This document shows, in pieces, positions 25,508 to 33,900 of a stretch of DNA of 48,849 nt. The position numbers were made by a program, and so were the translations under genes. The stretch lies in the NCBI RefSeq assembly GCF_025351285.1, contig NZ_JANXWG010000092.1:1-48849 (forward strand), given 5' to 3'. The notes beneath the pieces are model-generated. The model was not told the DNA's origin. It ran no database searches and was given only the letters and a program-made list of their open reading frames with translations. This stretch comes from Novosphingobium sp. (lineage in GTDB: Bacteria; Pseudomonadota; Alphaproteobacteria; Sphingomonadales; Sphingomonadaceae). Each line of letters starts with the position of its first letter. The first letter of the stretch is position 1.

Positions 25508-26344
25508 GTGTTTGCCAAGACCCTCCACGCGACCCATCCGGACATGATGGACAGCGTTTCCAACGACGATCTGCGCGATCGCTACCTTTGCACCGGGCTG
25601 TTCGAGACGGGCAAGGTCAACCTAGTCTATTCGCACAACGAACGCTTCATCATCGGCGGCGCGGTGCCGTCGGGCGGACCGCTGTCGCTGCCCGTGCAGA
25701 CCGCACCGCCGAGCGCGGCGGGTCACACGCTGCTGGAACGCCGCGAACTGGCGGCAGTCAACATCGGCGGGCCGGGCGCAATCACGGTCGATGGCCAGCG
25801 TTTCGAAATGGGCAACAAGAACTGCCTCTACGTGCCGATGGGGTCGCAAGACGTGACTTTCGAAGGTGACGGCGCCCGCTTCTACCTCGCCTCGCTGCCC
25901 GCGCACAAAGTCTGCCCGATCAAGCACATCACGCTCGATCATGCCAATCCGCTGGCGCGCGGCGATCTTGCCAATTCGAACCAGCGCACGATTTACCAAC
26001 TCGTCATCCCTGGCGTGTGCGAAAGCGCGCAACTGCTGCTGGGCCTGACCGTGCTCGAAGAAGGCTCGGTCTGGAACACGATGCCGCCGCACCTGCATGA
26101 CCGCCGCAGCGAGATCTATCTCTACTTCGATCTGGCCGAACCCACCGACCGGGTGTTCCACTACATGGGTGAACCCCACGCGATGCGCCACCTGGTGATT
26201 GCCAACGAGGAGGCTGTGATCAGCCCGCCGTGGTCGATCCACATGGGTTCGGGCACCAAGAAATACGCGTTCATCTGGGCGATGGGTGGCGAAAACCTCG
26301 ATTATACCGACATGTCGGTGCTCGATATCTGCCAGTTGAAGTAA
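25508..26344 (+). CDS. kduI: 5-keto-4-deoxyuronate isomerase
   Basis: The protein has 278 residues, exactly the length of E. coli KduI, if it starts at the GTG at 25508; GGGAGAG seven bases upstream decides for this start. It converts 5-keto-4-deoxyuronate (DKI, from unsaturated uronates made by polysaccharide lyases) to 2,5-diketo-3-deoxygluconate in the cytoplasm. It is a cupin enzyme. The zinc ligands are visible as His195 and His197 in [11 protein letters not shown], Glu202, and His245 in PWSIHMG, one position off the E. coli numbering. It is the first gene of the rightward kduI-kduD-kdgK-esterase operon. Confidence 0.95.
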   Translation: MFAKTLHATHPDMMDSVSNDDLRDRYLCTGLFETGKVNLVYSHNERFIIGGAVPSGGPLSLPVQTAPPSAAGHTLLERRELAAVNIGGPGAITVDGQRFEMGNKNCLYVPMGSQDVTFEGDGARFYLASLPAHKVCPIKHITLDHANPLARGDLANSNQRTIYQLVIPGVCESAQLLLGLTVLEEGSVWNTMPPHLHDRRSEIYLYFDLAEPTDRVFHYMGEPHAMRHLVIANEEAVISPPWSIHMGSGTKKYAFIWAMGGENLDYTDMSVLDICQLK

Positions 26345-26350
26345 GCACTT

Positions 26351-27106
26351 ATGGCGATTTCCTTCGATCTTGCGGGCAAGGTGGCGCTGGTCACCGGGGC
26401 CAACACCGGCATCGGCCAAGCGATCGCGGTGGCGCTGGCCGGGGCAGGCGCGGATGTTGCCGTTGCAGGGCGCTCGCCTGCCGATGAGACGCTTGCCCAC
26501 ATTGCCAAGGCTGGTCGCCGCGCGGTGGGCATCTCGGCCGATTTGTCGTCGATCGAACCGGTCGAACGCGTGATCGCCGAGACGATTTCGGCGCTCGGGC
26601 GGATCGATATCCTGGTCAACAACGCGGGCATCATCCGCCGTGCCGACCTTGCCGAGTTCAGCGAAGCCGATTGGGACGCGGTGGTCGATACCAACCTCAA
26701 GTCGCTGTTTTTCCTCAGCCAGGCGGCCTCGCGCCCGATGGTCGCGCAAGGAAGCGGCAAGATCGTCAACATCGCCTCGCTGCTCAGCTTCCAGGGTGGC
26801 ATCCGTGTGCCGAGCTATGCCGCGGCGAAGTCGGGCGTGGCGGGGGTGACCAGGGCAATGGCCAACGAACTCGCGCCGCAAGGCGTACAGGTCAACGCCA
26901 TCGCGCCTGGCTATATCGCCACCAACAACACCGTCGCGCTTCAGGCCGATGAAACCCGCAGCCGCCAGATCCTCGAACGCATCCCCACCGGGCGCTGGGG
27001 CCGGCCCGAGGACATTGCTGGCGCCGCAGTCTTCCTGGCGTCGTCCGCAGCAGACTATGTGACCGGGCAGATCCTCGCGGTCGACGGCGGCTGGCTGGCG
27101 CGATAG
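26351..27106 (+). CDS. kduD: 2-dehydro-3-deoxy-D-gluconate 5-dehydrogenase (SDR)
   Basis: The protein has 251 residues, and its ATG is six bases after the kduI stop. It is a classical short-chain dehydrogenase: the NAD(H) motif TGANTGIG (residues 15-22), NNAG at about 90-93, Ser143 in NIASLLSFQ, and YAAAK with Tyr156 and Lys160. It reduces 2,5-diketo-3-deoxygluconate, the KduI product, to 2-keto-3-deoxygluconate (KDG). The ATNNTVAL and GRWGRPEDIAGAAVFLAS segments match KduD rather than general SDRs. Confidence in the specific role comes from both sequence and position next to kduI and kdgK. Confidence 0.93.
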   Translation: MAISFDLAGKVALVTGANTGIGQAIAVALAGAGADVAVAGRSPADETLAHIAKAGRRAVGISADLSSIEPVERVIAETISALGRIDILVNNAGIIRRADLAEFSEADWDAVVDTNLKSLFFLSQAASRPMVAQGSGKIVNIASLLSFQGGIRVPSYAAAKSGVAGVTRAMANELAPQGVQVNAIAPGYIATNNTVALQADETRSRQILERIPTGRWGRPEDIAGAAVFLASSAADYVTGQILAVDGGWLAR

Positions 27107-27114
27107 CGCGCGGC

Positions 27115-28125
27115 ATGGGCGGTCCGGTCATCTGCTTCGGCGAATTGCTGTTCCGGCTGACCCCGCCCGATCGGCGATTGATGGTCCAGGCCGACAGTCT
27201 CGATCTGGCGGTCGGCGGCGCCGAAGCCAACGTGGCGGCGGCGCTGGCATCGCTCGGCCACGCGGTGCGGTTCGCCGGGTTGGTCAGCGACAATGCGCTG
27301 GGGGACCGGGCGGTTTCGGCCTTGCGCGGGGCTGGCGTCGATACGGTTTTCCTGAGGCGTGCGGCTGGCCGAATGGGGCTTTATTTCATGGAAGAGGGTG
27401 CAGGGGCGCGGCCCTCTGCGATCGCGTACGACCGCGCGGGCAGCGCCTTTGCCGAAGCCTCGCCCGCCGCGATCGACTTTGCGGGAGCGCTTGCCGGCGC
27501 GCGGCTGCTCCACTGCGGCGGGATCACCCCGGCGTTGGGACCGAAGGGCGTGGCGCTGGCGCGTGCGGCGCAAGATGCGGCCATGACAGCCGGGGTGCCG
27601 ATCTGCTTCGATGGCAATTACCGCTCGCAATTGTGGCAGGCATGGGACAGCAGGCCGGGCGAAGTGCTGCGCGATCTCGTCCACGACGCAACGATCCTGA
27701 TCGGCAACCATCGCGACATTTCGCTGCTGCTGGGCGCCACGTTTTCGGGCGATGGCGATGACCGGCGGCGAGAGGCGGCCAAGGCGGCTTTTGCGGCTTT
27801 CCCGAAGCTTCAGCTTATCGCATCAACCGCGCGGCACGTGGTGACATCGGACCATCATCGCATCGCCGCGCGAGTCGATGCGCGCGACGTTGCGCACCAG
27901 ACTGCCGAAATCGACGTGACCGGGATTGTCGAGCGCATTGGCACCGGCGACGCGTTTGCCGCAGGCGTGCTGCACGGTTGGCTTGGAGGCGGGAGCGTGG
28001 AAGCGATGGCCGAAGCCGGATTGGCGCTGACCGCGCTCAAGCACTCGCTGCCTGGCGACATGTGCCTGGCCACGCGTGCCATGCTCGATGGCTTCGAAGC
28101 GGGCGGCGGCGATGTCCGGCGCTGA
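27115..28125 (+). CDS. kdgK: 2-dehydro-3-deoxygluconokinase (PfkB family)
   Basis: The protein has 336 residues from the ATG at 27115, eight bases after kduD. It phosphorylates KDG with ATP to KDPG, which then enters the Entner-Doudoroff aldolase step. The PfkB signature 1 region is VGGAEANVAAALASLGHAVR, and signature 2 is ERIGTGDAFAAGVLHGW, with the catalytic base Asp279. ICFDGNYRSQLW is also conserved in KDG kinases. The KDPG aldolase gene (eda) is not in the window. The 3' end overlaps the following esterase gene by 14 bases. Confidence 0.92.
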   Translation: MGGPVICFGELLFRLTPPDRRLMVQADSLDLAVGGAEANVAAALASLGHAVRFAGLVSDNALGDRAVSALRGAGVDTVFLRRAAGRMGLYFMEEGAGARPSAIAYDRAGSAFAEASPAAIDFAGALAGARLLHCGGITPALGPKGVALARAAQDAAMTAGVPICFDGNYRSQLWQAWDSRPGEVLRDLVHDATILIGNHRDISLLLGATFSGDGDDRRREAAKAAFAAFPKLQLIASTARHVVTSDHHRIAARVDARDVAHQTAEIDVTGIVERIGTGDAFAAGVLHGWLGGGSVEAMAEAGLALTALKHSLPGDMCLATRAMLDGFEAGGGDVRR

Positions 28126-29635
28126 CGGCTGGAGCCGTCGGGGCGTGATCGCGGGCGGCGCGGCGCTGGTGGCGGTGGGCGATGTGGCGAAGGCCGTCAC
28201 GGTTCACGAGACGATGACTGCGCCCGACGGGCAATACCGATCGATCGCGAGTGAATTTGCGCAGGCTCGGGCATTCAAGGGTATTCGCTATGCCCGGGCG
28301 GCGCGGTTCCAGCCGCCCGTGCCGGTTCGTTCGGCCGAGCAATGGGGCGCTGACAAATTCGTGGACGATTTCGGCCCGGCCTGCCCGCAGCAGGGCCCGC
28401 GCTATCAGCCGCAGAGCGAAGACTGCCTGTTCCTCAATGTGTGGGCGCCGGGCCAGGACGTGCCGGGCCAGCACGCAGCCGGCAAACGCCCGGTGATGGT
28501 CTATATCCACGGCGGCGCCTATTCGGGCGGCTCGGTCACCGATCCGCTCAACGACGGAGCAAAGCTGGCGATACGCGGCGACGTGGTGGTAGTGACGGTC
28601 AACCACCGCCTCAACGCGTTGGGTTACCTTTATCTGCCCGATCGCTTTCCCGACAGCGGCAACAATGGCCAGCTAGACCTGATCTGCGCGTTGCAGTGGG
28701 TTCGGCGCAACATCGCCGCGTTCGGGGGCGATCCGGGCAATGTCACGGTGTTCGGGCAATCGGGCGGCGGCGCCAAAATTGCGACGTTGATGGCGATGCC
28801 GGCGGCCAAGGGGTTGTTTCACAAGGCGATCACGATGAGCGGGCAGCAAGTCACCGCCTCTGGTCCGCTCCACGCCGCGCGCCGTGCCGAGGCATTCCTG
28901 GCAAAACTGGGCAACGGCGTCGATCCGGCAACGGCGCCGGTGGAGCAGCTTGTCGCAGCGCTTTCCGCAAGCGATCCGATCATGGGCGGCGGGCTCTATA
29001 TGGGGCCGGTGCTCGATATGCGTTCGCTCAACCGGCATCCATTCTGGCCCGATGCCGCGCCGCAATCGCTGGGCCTGCCGATCCTGCTGGGCAATTGCGT
29101 GATGGAAACGCGCGCGTTCCTTTCGTCCGATCGTGCGCCACTGAAAGGGCTCGGCTGGAGCAACCTGGCCTCGCGGCTTGGCCCTGAAATGAAGATCGAC
29201 ATCGACCCCGCCTGGGTGCTCGCGCAGTTTCGCGCACGCTACCCTGCGGCCGAGCCGCTCGAACTGTTCCACCGCATCGTTACCGCGGCGCGATCGTGGC
29301 GGGGGCAGGTCGAGGAAGCAGAAGCGCGGGCCAAAGCCGGGCGGGGCAACACCTTTGTCTACCAACTCGATTTCGAACAGGCCAAGCACACCGACGATAT
29401 CGGCTTGTCGTTCGGCACATTCGAGAACCCGACCCCGGCGCGGCAGGCGATGAGCGACACCGTGATGGCGGCATACGTGCGCTTTGCCCGCACCGGAAAT
29501 CCGGGTTGGCCGGCGTATGACCTGAACCAACGCCGGACAATGGTGTTCGACGCGCCAAGCCGCGTAGTCAGCAATCCGAGGGCTTGGGAACGCGAGCTGT
29601 TTGCGCGGGCCCCCTATATCCAGCCGGGTAGCTGA
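28112..29635 (+). CDS. Secreted type-B carboxylesterase
   Basis: The protein has 507 residues from the ATG at 28112, overlapping kdgK by 14 bases. The leader WSRRGVIAGGAALVAVGDVA has a twin-arginine pattern, so Tat export to the periplasm is likely. Type-B carboxylesterase signatures are SEDCLFLNVWAPG and the nucleophile elbow FGQSGGGAK (Ser217); the usual GESAGG is altered to GQSGGG. An acidic residue in CVMETRAF and His in AKHTDDIGLSFG fill the other triad positions. It belongs to the uronate operon, so it probably removes acetyl, feruloyl or methyl groups from the polymer or its oligosaccharides before further breakdown. The exact ester is unknown. Confidence 0.88.
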   Translation: MSGADGWSRRGVIAGGAALVAVGDVAKAVTVHETMTAPDGQYRSIASEFAQARAFKGIRYARAARFQPPVPVRSAEQWGADKFVDDFGPACPQQGPRYQPQSEDCLFLNVWAPGQDVPGQHAAGKRPVMVYIHGGAYSGGSVTDPLNDGAKLAIRGDVVVVTVNHRLNALGYLYLPDRFPDSGNNGQLDLICALQWVRRNIAAFGGDPGNVTVFGQSGGGAKIATLMAMPAAKGLFHKAITMSGQQVTASGPLHAARRAEAFLAKLGNGVDPATAPVEQLVAALSASDPIMGGGLYMGPVLDMRSLNRHPFWPDAAPQSLGLPILLGNCVMETRAFLSSDRAPLKGLGWSNLASRLGPEMKIDIDPAWVLAQFRARYPAAEPLELFHRIVTAARSWRGQVEEAEARAKAGRGNTFVYQLDFEQAKHTDDIGLSFGTFENPTPARQAMSDTVMAAYVRFARTGNPGWPAYDLNQRRTMVFDAPSRVVSNPRAWERELFARAPYIQPGS

Positions 29636-29730
29636 GCTGCCATCCGTCGCAAGATTGCGACACTTTCGCTGCGAAATTTGCCTGGTTCGATAGTCCCGTT
29701 GACAGACACGCGGTTTGGCGGCATGAAACA

Positions 29731-29744
29731 TGACACCGGTTACC
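29731..29744. promoter_or_regulatory. LacI-type operator copy 4 (upstream of TonB receptor)
   Basis: TGACACCGGTTACC is identical to the copy before kduI and lies 213 bases upstream of the receptor start. Confidence 0.8.
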
Positions 29745-29854
29745 TAGTTTTACCCGGGTGATCGGCAAGCACGGACCAGCGGTTCGGAAGAAGCGGCGTC
29801 CACAAGGGCGCCAGGGGATGAGGTGCCGGGGCCGGGTTTGCATGAACCTCCCTT

Positions 29855-29868
29855 TGACACCGGTAGCA
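29855..29868. promoter_or_regulatory. LacI-type operator copy 5 (weaker copy near TonB receptor)
   Basis: TGACACCGGTAGCA keeps the ten-base core TGACACCGGT but departs from the other copies in the right half. It lies 89 bases before the receptor start. Confidence 0.6.
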
Positions 29869-29957
29869 ATCAGACGCGGCAACGCGCCTGACACTGGCCA
29901 ACCGGCTGCGGCAACGCGGCCGATATTTGAAAGCCGCAAGGCTGGATGGGGAATGTC

Positions 29958-32927
29958 ATGAATCAGCCGATCAAACGCGTGTCGCTTGCCAGGACCTCGT
30001 TGCTTGCAGGTTGCGCGATGGCGCTTGCAGGCTTCGGGTCCACCGTAGCCCATGCCGAGGCCGCCGCCACGCCCGCTCCAGGCGCTGCCGACACAGCCGC
30101 CGCCGAAGCACCCGAAGATACCACCAACCAGATCGTCGTCAGCGGTTTCCGCAAATCGCTCGAAGCGGCGCTGACGCTCAAGCGCGATTCGGTTGCCTCG
30201 GTCGATGCGATCGTGGCCGAAGACATCTCGAAATTCCCCGACCAGAACTTGGCCGAATCGCTCCAGCGCATCCCCGGCATCGCCATTTCGCGCGATGGTG
30301 GCGAAGGCCGCCAGATCACCGTGCGCGGCCTTGGTGGCCAGTTCGCCACGGTGCGGCTCAACGGCTTGCAGTCGCAGGCCGCGACCTTCAACGCCGGCAG
30401 CGGCGGCGGTGCCAACCGCGAACGTGCGTTCGATTTCAACTTGTTCGCCAGCGAGCTGTTCAAGTCGCTGATCGTCCACAAGACCGCCGAAGCGCAGCTT
30501 GACGAAGGATCGCTGGGCGCGGTCGTGGATCTCAACACCGGGCATCCGCTCGGTGGCAAGGAAGGGCTGCATGGCGCGGTTTCGGCGCAAGGCTACTACA
30601 ACGACCTGAGCCGCAAACTTTCGCCCAAACTTTCGGGCCTGCTCAATTGGAAAAGCCCTGACGGTACGCTGGGGATCAATGCGTCGGTCGCCTATTCGAA
30701 GGGCAGCACGCTCGAACTGGGCAACAACACCACGCGCTGGGCCCAGGCGGCGTTCAAATCCGTGACGCTGGGCGGGGTGACCACCCCATGCTTCAACGCG
30801 GCGGGCAACTATGTGTCAAGCGTGTCTTGCGACCAGGCTTCGCTCTCGTTCCACCCGCGCATTCCGCGTTACGGCATCATTTCTCATGATCGCAACCGCT
30901 TGGGCCTGACCGGCGCGATCGAATGGCAGCCGACCGATCGGACGCATATCGAGATCGACGGGCTCTATTCGCGCTATAGGGAAGTGCGCACCGAAAAGTG
31001 GGCGGAGGTGCTGTTCCGCACCAATGAAAACCAGATCGCGGTCATCAATCCGACTTACGATTCCAACAACAACATGATCACGGGCACTTTCAACAATGCC
31101 TTTGATCGCCATGAAAACTACTACCAGGTCCAGCGCGACACGTTTGCGCAGATCAACGGCAAGTTCGACCAGCAACTGACCGACAAGCTGAAGGCGACGT
31201 TGTCGGGTGGCTATTCGAAGGCCGTGGCCGACGTGCCGATCGCAACCACGCTGATGCTCGACAACCTGAGCGCGACCGGCACGCCCAATTCGCAAGGCTA
31301 CGTCTACGACTACACCGCCATGAAATCGCCGGTGCTGGCCTTCGGTACCGGCGCCAGCGATCCGACCAACCCCGCCAATTACCAGCTTACCACAATCCGC
31401 GACCGGCCCAACTCGGTGACCAACAAGTTCCGCACCGCCAAGCTCGATTTCGAATGGGACGTGGCCGAGGGCTTCAAGGCACGCGCCGGCGGGTTCTACC
31501 GCCAGTTCGACTTCGTCTCGGTCAGTGGTATCCGCGACACCGCGGCTTGCGCAGCCAAGGGTTCGACGCCGTCATTCGGCCCGGGCACCGCGGCGATCTG
31601 CACATCGGCCGCAGCAGGCTATCCGCTCTCGGCCTTCCCGGCGATCGCCACCGATCTCGTCACGCTGGGCAACAACGGCCAGCCTGCGGGCACGAGCAAC
31701 AGCTACGTGATCGCCAACCTCGATAGCGGAACGGCGTTTTCGGGACTTTACAACCGCCCGTTCGGGCCGACCACCGACATCGGCAACAACCGCAGCGTGC
31801 GCGAAAAGGAAAAGGGCTTCTATTTCCAGGTCGACGCCAAGGGCAATCTGCTTGGCCTCGATTATTCGCTGGCGGCGGGCATCCGCTACATCAAGACCGA
31901 CGTGGCATCGACGGGCAACAACCTCTCGGCCACTACGCCAGCGGTGGCGGTGCCGACCACGCTGACCAATTCGTACGATAACTGGCTGCCCTCGCTAAAC
32001 GTCAACTTCTTCCCGACGCGCAACGTGATTGTGCGCTTCGCGATTGCCGACGTGATGACGCGGCCATCGCTCGGCAACTTGTCGCCCAGCGCCTCGATCG
32101 ACCAGACCAACCTGCGGATCAGCTACGGCAACCCCGGGCTGCAGCCGGCCATTGCCACCAATTACGATGCCGGCGTGGAATGGTACTTCGCGCCCGGATC
32201 GGTGCTGTCGGTTGCCGCATTCAGCAAGAACGTCAGCGCGAGCACGATTTCCAATGCGCTCTCGGGCCAGACTTTCGCATCGAGCGGGCTTTCCACCGCG
32301 CTGCTCAACCCCACGCTGCCGGGCTTCAAGGACGCTGTCACCAACGGCGATGCGGGCAACTGGACGATCACCCGCATCGTGAACTCGGCCACGACGCAGA
32401 ATATCAAGGGTCTGGAATTCGGCCTGCAACTGCCCTTCACGTTCCTGCCTGGCGTGCTGCGTCACTTCGGCGGCATCTTCAACGCGACGTTCACCAAGTC
32501 GAACGTGAGCTACACCAACCTGCAGGGCGCGGTCACCGCGGTCGCCCCGGGGACCAAGTCGGGCCTGGCCACTGCGCCGTTGCTCACGGTCGTGGGGCCG
32601 TTCGTCAACGCCTCGAAGCGGCAGTTCAACGCCACGCTGTATTATGAGGATACCCGCTTCGGCGTGCGCGCTTCGTATTCGTATCGCGGGCCGTATTTCG
32701 ACTCGGTCGGCTCGGGCAACAGCAACATCTTCGACGGCTTTTCCGCCATCAAGACGCTCGATGCCTCGGCGCGGTTTACGGTGATGACCAACCTCGACCT
32801 CACCGTCGACGCCAACAACCTGCTCGATGCGTACATCACCCACTTCACCGACGTGAACGCGCAGCGCAACCTGGAATACTACCACACCGGTCGCGTGATC
32901 ACGTTCGGTGCGCGGCTCAAGTTCTGA
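29958..32927 (+). CDS. TonB-dependent receptor of the Caulobacter/Xanthomonas oligosaccharide type
   Basis: The protein has 989 residues from the ATG at 29958, with GGATGGGGA upstream; the ATG at 29946 is the alternative. A signal peptide (LAGCAMALAGFGSTVAHAEA) and a TonB-box-like QIVVSGFRKSLEAAL precede the plug, which reads ISKFPDQNLAESLQRIPGIA, GGEGRQITVRGLGGQF and DEGSLGAVVDLNTGHPL. This long-plug pattern is the TIGR01782 group, which in Caulobacter and Xanthomonas is tied to import of plant-polymer oligosaccharides. It ends in the aromatic VITFGARLKF. It is under two LacI-type operators and precedes an esterase gene by four bases, so it most likely imports oligo-uronates across the outer membrane. 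Confidence 0.94.
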   Translation: MNQPIKRVSLARTSLLAGCAMALAGFGSTVAHAEAAATPAPGAADTAAAEAPEDTTNQIVVSGFRKSLEAALTLKRDSVASVDAIVAEDISKFPDQNLAESLQRIPGIAISRDGGEGRQITVRGLGGQFATVRLNGLQSQAATFNAGSGGGANRERAFDFNLFASELFKSLIVHKTAEAQLDEGSLGAVVDLNTGHPLGGKEGLHGAVSAQGYYNDLSRKLSPKLSGLLNWKSPDGTLGINASVAYSKGSTLELGNNTTRWAQAAFKSVTLGGVTTPCFNAAGNYVSSVSCDQASLSFHPRIPRYGIISHDRNRLGLTGAIEWQPTDRTHIEIDGLYSRYREVRTEKWAEVLFRTNENQIAVINPTYDSNNNMITGTFNNAFDRHENYYQVQRDTFAQINGKFDQQLTDKLKATLSGGYSKAVADVPIATTLMLDNLSATGTPNSQGYVYDYTAMKSPVLAFGTGASDPTNPANYQLTTIRDRPNSVTNKFRTAKLDFEWDVAEGFKARAGGFYRQFDFVSVSGIRDTAACAAKGSTPSFGPGTAAICTSAAAGYPLSAFPAIATDLVTLGNNGQPAGTSNSYVIANLDSGTAFSGLYNRPFGPTTDIGNNRSVREKEKGFYFQVDAKGNLLGLDYSLAAGIRYIKTDVASTGNNLSATTPAVAVPTTLTNSYDNWLPSLNVNFFPTRNVIVRFAIADVMTRPSLGNLSPSASIDQTNLRISYGNPGLQPAIATNYDAGVEWYFAPGSVLSVAAFSKNVSASTISNALSGQTFASSGLSTALLNPTLPGFKDAVTNGDAGNWTITRIVNSATTQNIKGLEFGLQLPFTFLPGVLRHFGGIFNATFTKSNVSYTNLQGAVTAVAPGTKSGLATAPLLTVVGPFVNASKRQFNATLYYEDTRFGVRASYSYRGPYFDSVGSGNSNIFDGFSAIKTLDASARFTVMTNLDLTVDANNLLDAYITHFTDVNAQRNLEYYHTGRVITFGARLKF

Positions 32928-32931
32928 CGCT

Positions 32932-33900
32932 GTGACAGTCTCGCGCCGCATGGTTGTCGGCGCGGGGCTGGCAGCGGCTGTAGCTCCCGCTGCGGGTGCA
33001 TCGTCGGCGGGAGCAAGCGCTGACCCTGTCGAAACGATCGACTTGTGGCCGCACGGCGCGCCCGGCGGCCCGGTTCCGGGGCTGGTCGAGGTGATCGACC
33101 AGCGCTCGCACGATCCGGCGCTTCCCGATCGCGCGATCCACGGCATCTCGCGCCCGCGCATGGTGGTGTTCCGGCCGGCGCGGCCCAACGGTGCGGCGGT
33201 GCTGATCAGTCCCGGCGGCGGATACCGCTGGGTGGTGGTCGACAAGGAAGGCTACGAATTCGGACGCTGGCTGGCGGCGCGCGGATTTACAGCTTTCGTG
33301 CTGTTCTACCGCTTGCCCGGTGAGGGCTGGGCGGGCGGGCCCGATACCCCGCTGCAGGACGCACAGCGCGCGATGCGGCTGATCCGCCACCGGGCCAGCG
33401 ATTACGGCATCGACTCCGCAAGAGTGGCGGCACTGGGCTTTTCGGCAGGCGGCCATGTCTGCGCCGATCTGGCCGCGCGCTTTGCCACGCCGGTCTACGC
33501 GGCGGTCGACGCGGCCGACGCGCTATCGGCCCGCCCGATCTACGCCGCGCCGCTTTATCCGGTGATCAGCATGGATGCCGCAATCGCGCACCCGGGATCG
33601 CGAGCGCTGCTGCTTGGTCCATCGCCGACCGCCACATTGGAAGCCACGCACTCGCCCGATCGACAGATCCCGCTCGATGCACCGCCGCATTTCCTGCTCC
33701 ACGCCGAGGATGATCCTGCGGTCCCGGTCGAAAACACGCTGCGCCTCCACGCCGCGTTGCGCGCACGCAAGATCCCGGTCGAGATGCACTTGTTTGCCGA
33801 AGGCGGCCATGGTTTCGGCTTGCGACTGGCAGCCGGCAAACCCGTCGCCGTGTGGCCCGATTTGTGGCTGGCATGGGCGATGCGACTTGGCTTTGGCTAG
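32932..33900 (+). CDS. Secreted alpha/beta-hydrolase esterase (BD-FAE/acetylxylan-esterase-like)
   Basis: The protein has 322 residues from the GTG at 32932, four bases after the TonB receptor stop. The start SRRMVVGAGLAAAVAPAAG resembles a Tat leader. The hydrolase shows LISPGGGYRWVVVDKEG (oxyanion region), the nucleophile elbow LGFSAGGHVCADLA, an acid in HAEDDPAVPVENTLR and the His in EGGHGFGL. This pattern fits bifunctional feruloyl/acetyl esterases and related carbohydrate esterases. With the receptor directly upstream, it probably removes acetyl groups from the imported oligosaccharide in the periplasm. Its stop overlaps the convergent HTH-hydrolase gene by four bases. Confidence 0.87.
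   Translation: MTVSRRMVVGAGLAAAVAPAAGASSAGASADPVETIDLWPHGAPGGPVPGLVEVIDQRSHDPALPDRAIHGISRPRMVVFRPARPNGAAVLISPGGGYRWVVVDKEGYEFGRWLAARGFTAFVLFYRLPGEGWAGGPDTPLQDAQRAMRLIRHRASDYGIDSARVAALGFSAGGHVCADLAARFATPVYAAVDAADALSARPIYAAPLYPVISMDAAIAHPGSRALLLGPSPTATLEATHSPDRQIPLDAPPHFLLHAEDDPAVPVENTLRLHAALRARKIPVEMHLFAEGGHGFGLRLAAGKPVAVWPDLWLAWAMRLGFG

Larger units (their letters stand above)
29636..29957 (+). promoter_or_regulatory. Regulatory region of the uronate-locus TonB receptor
   Basis: This 322-base gap has no gene. It holds two LacI-type operator copies (29731 and 29855). A TTGACA at 29699-29704, with a weak CATGAA about 17 bases later, is a candidate promoter that would place operator copy 4 near the transcription start. 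A third TTGACA overlaps operator copy 5. Two operators about 124 bases apart could allow DNA looping by a LacI dimer-of-dimers. Confidence 0.5.
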
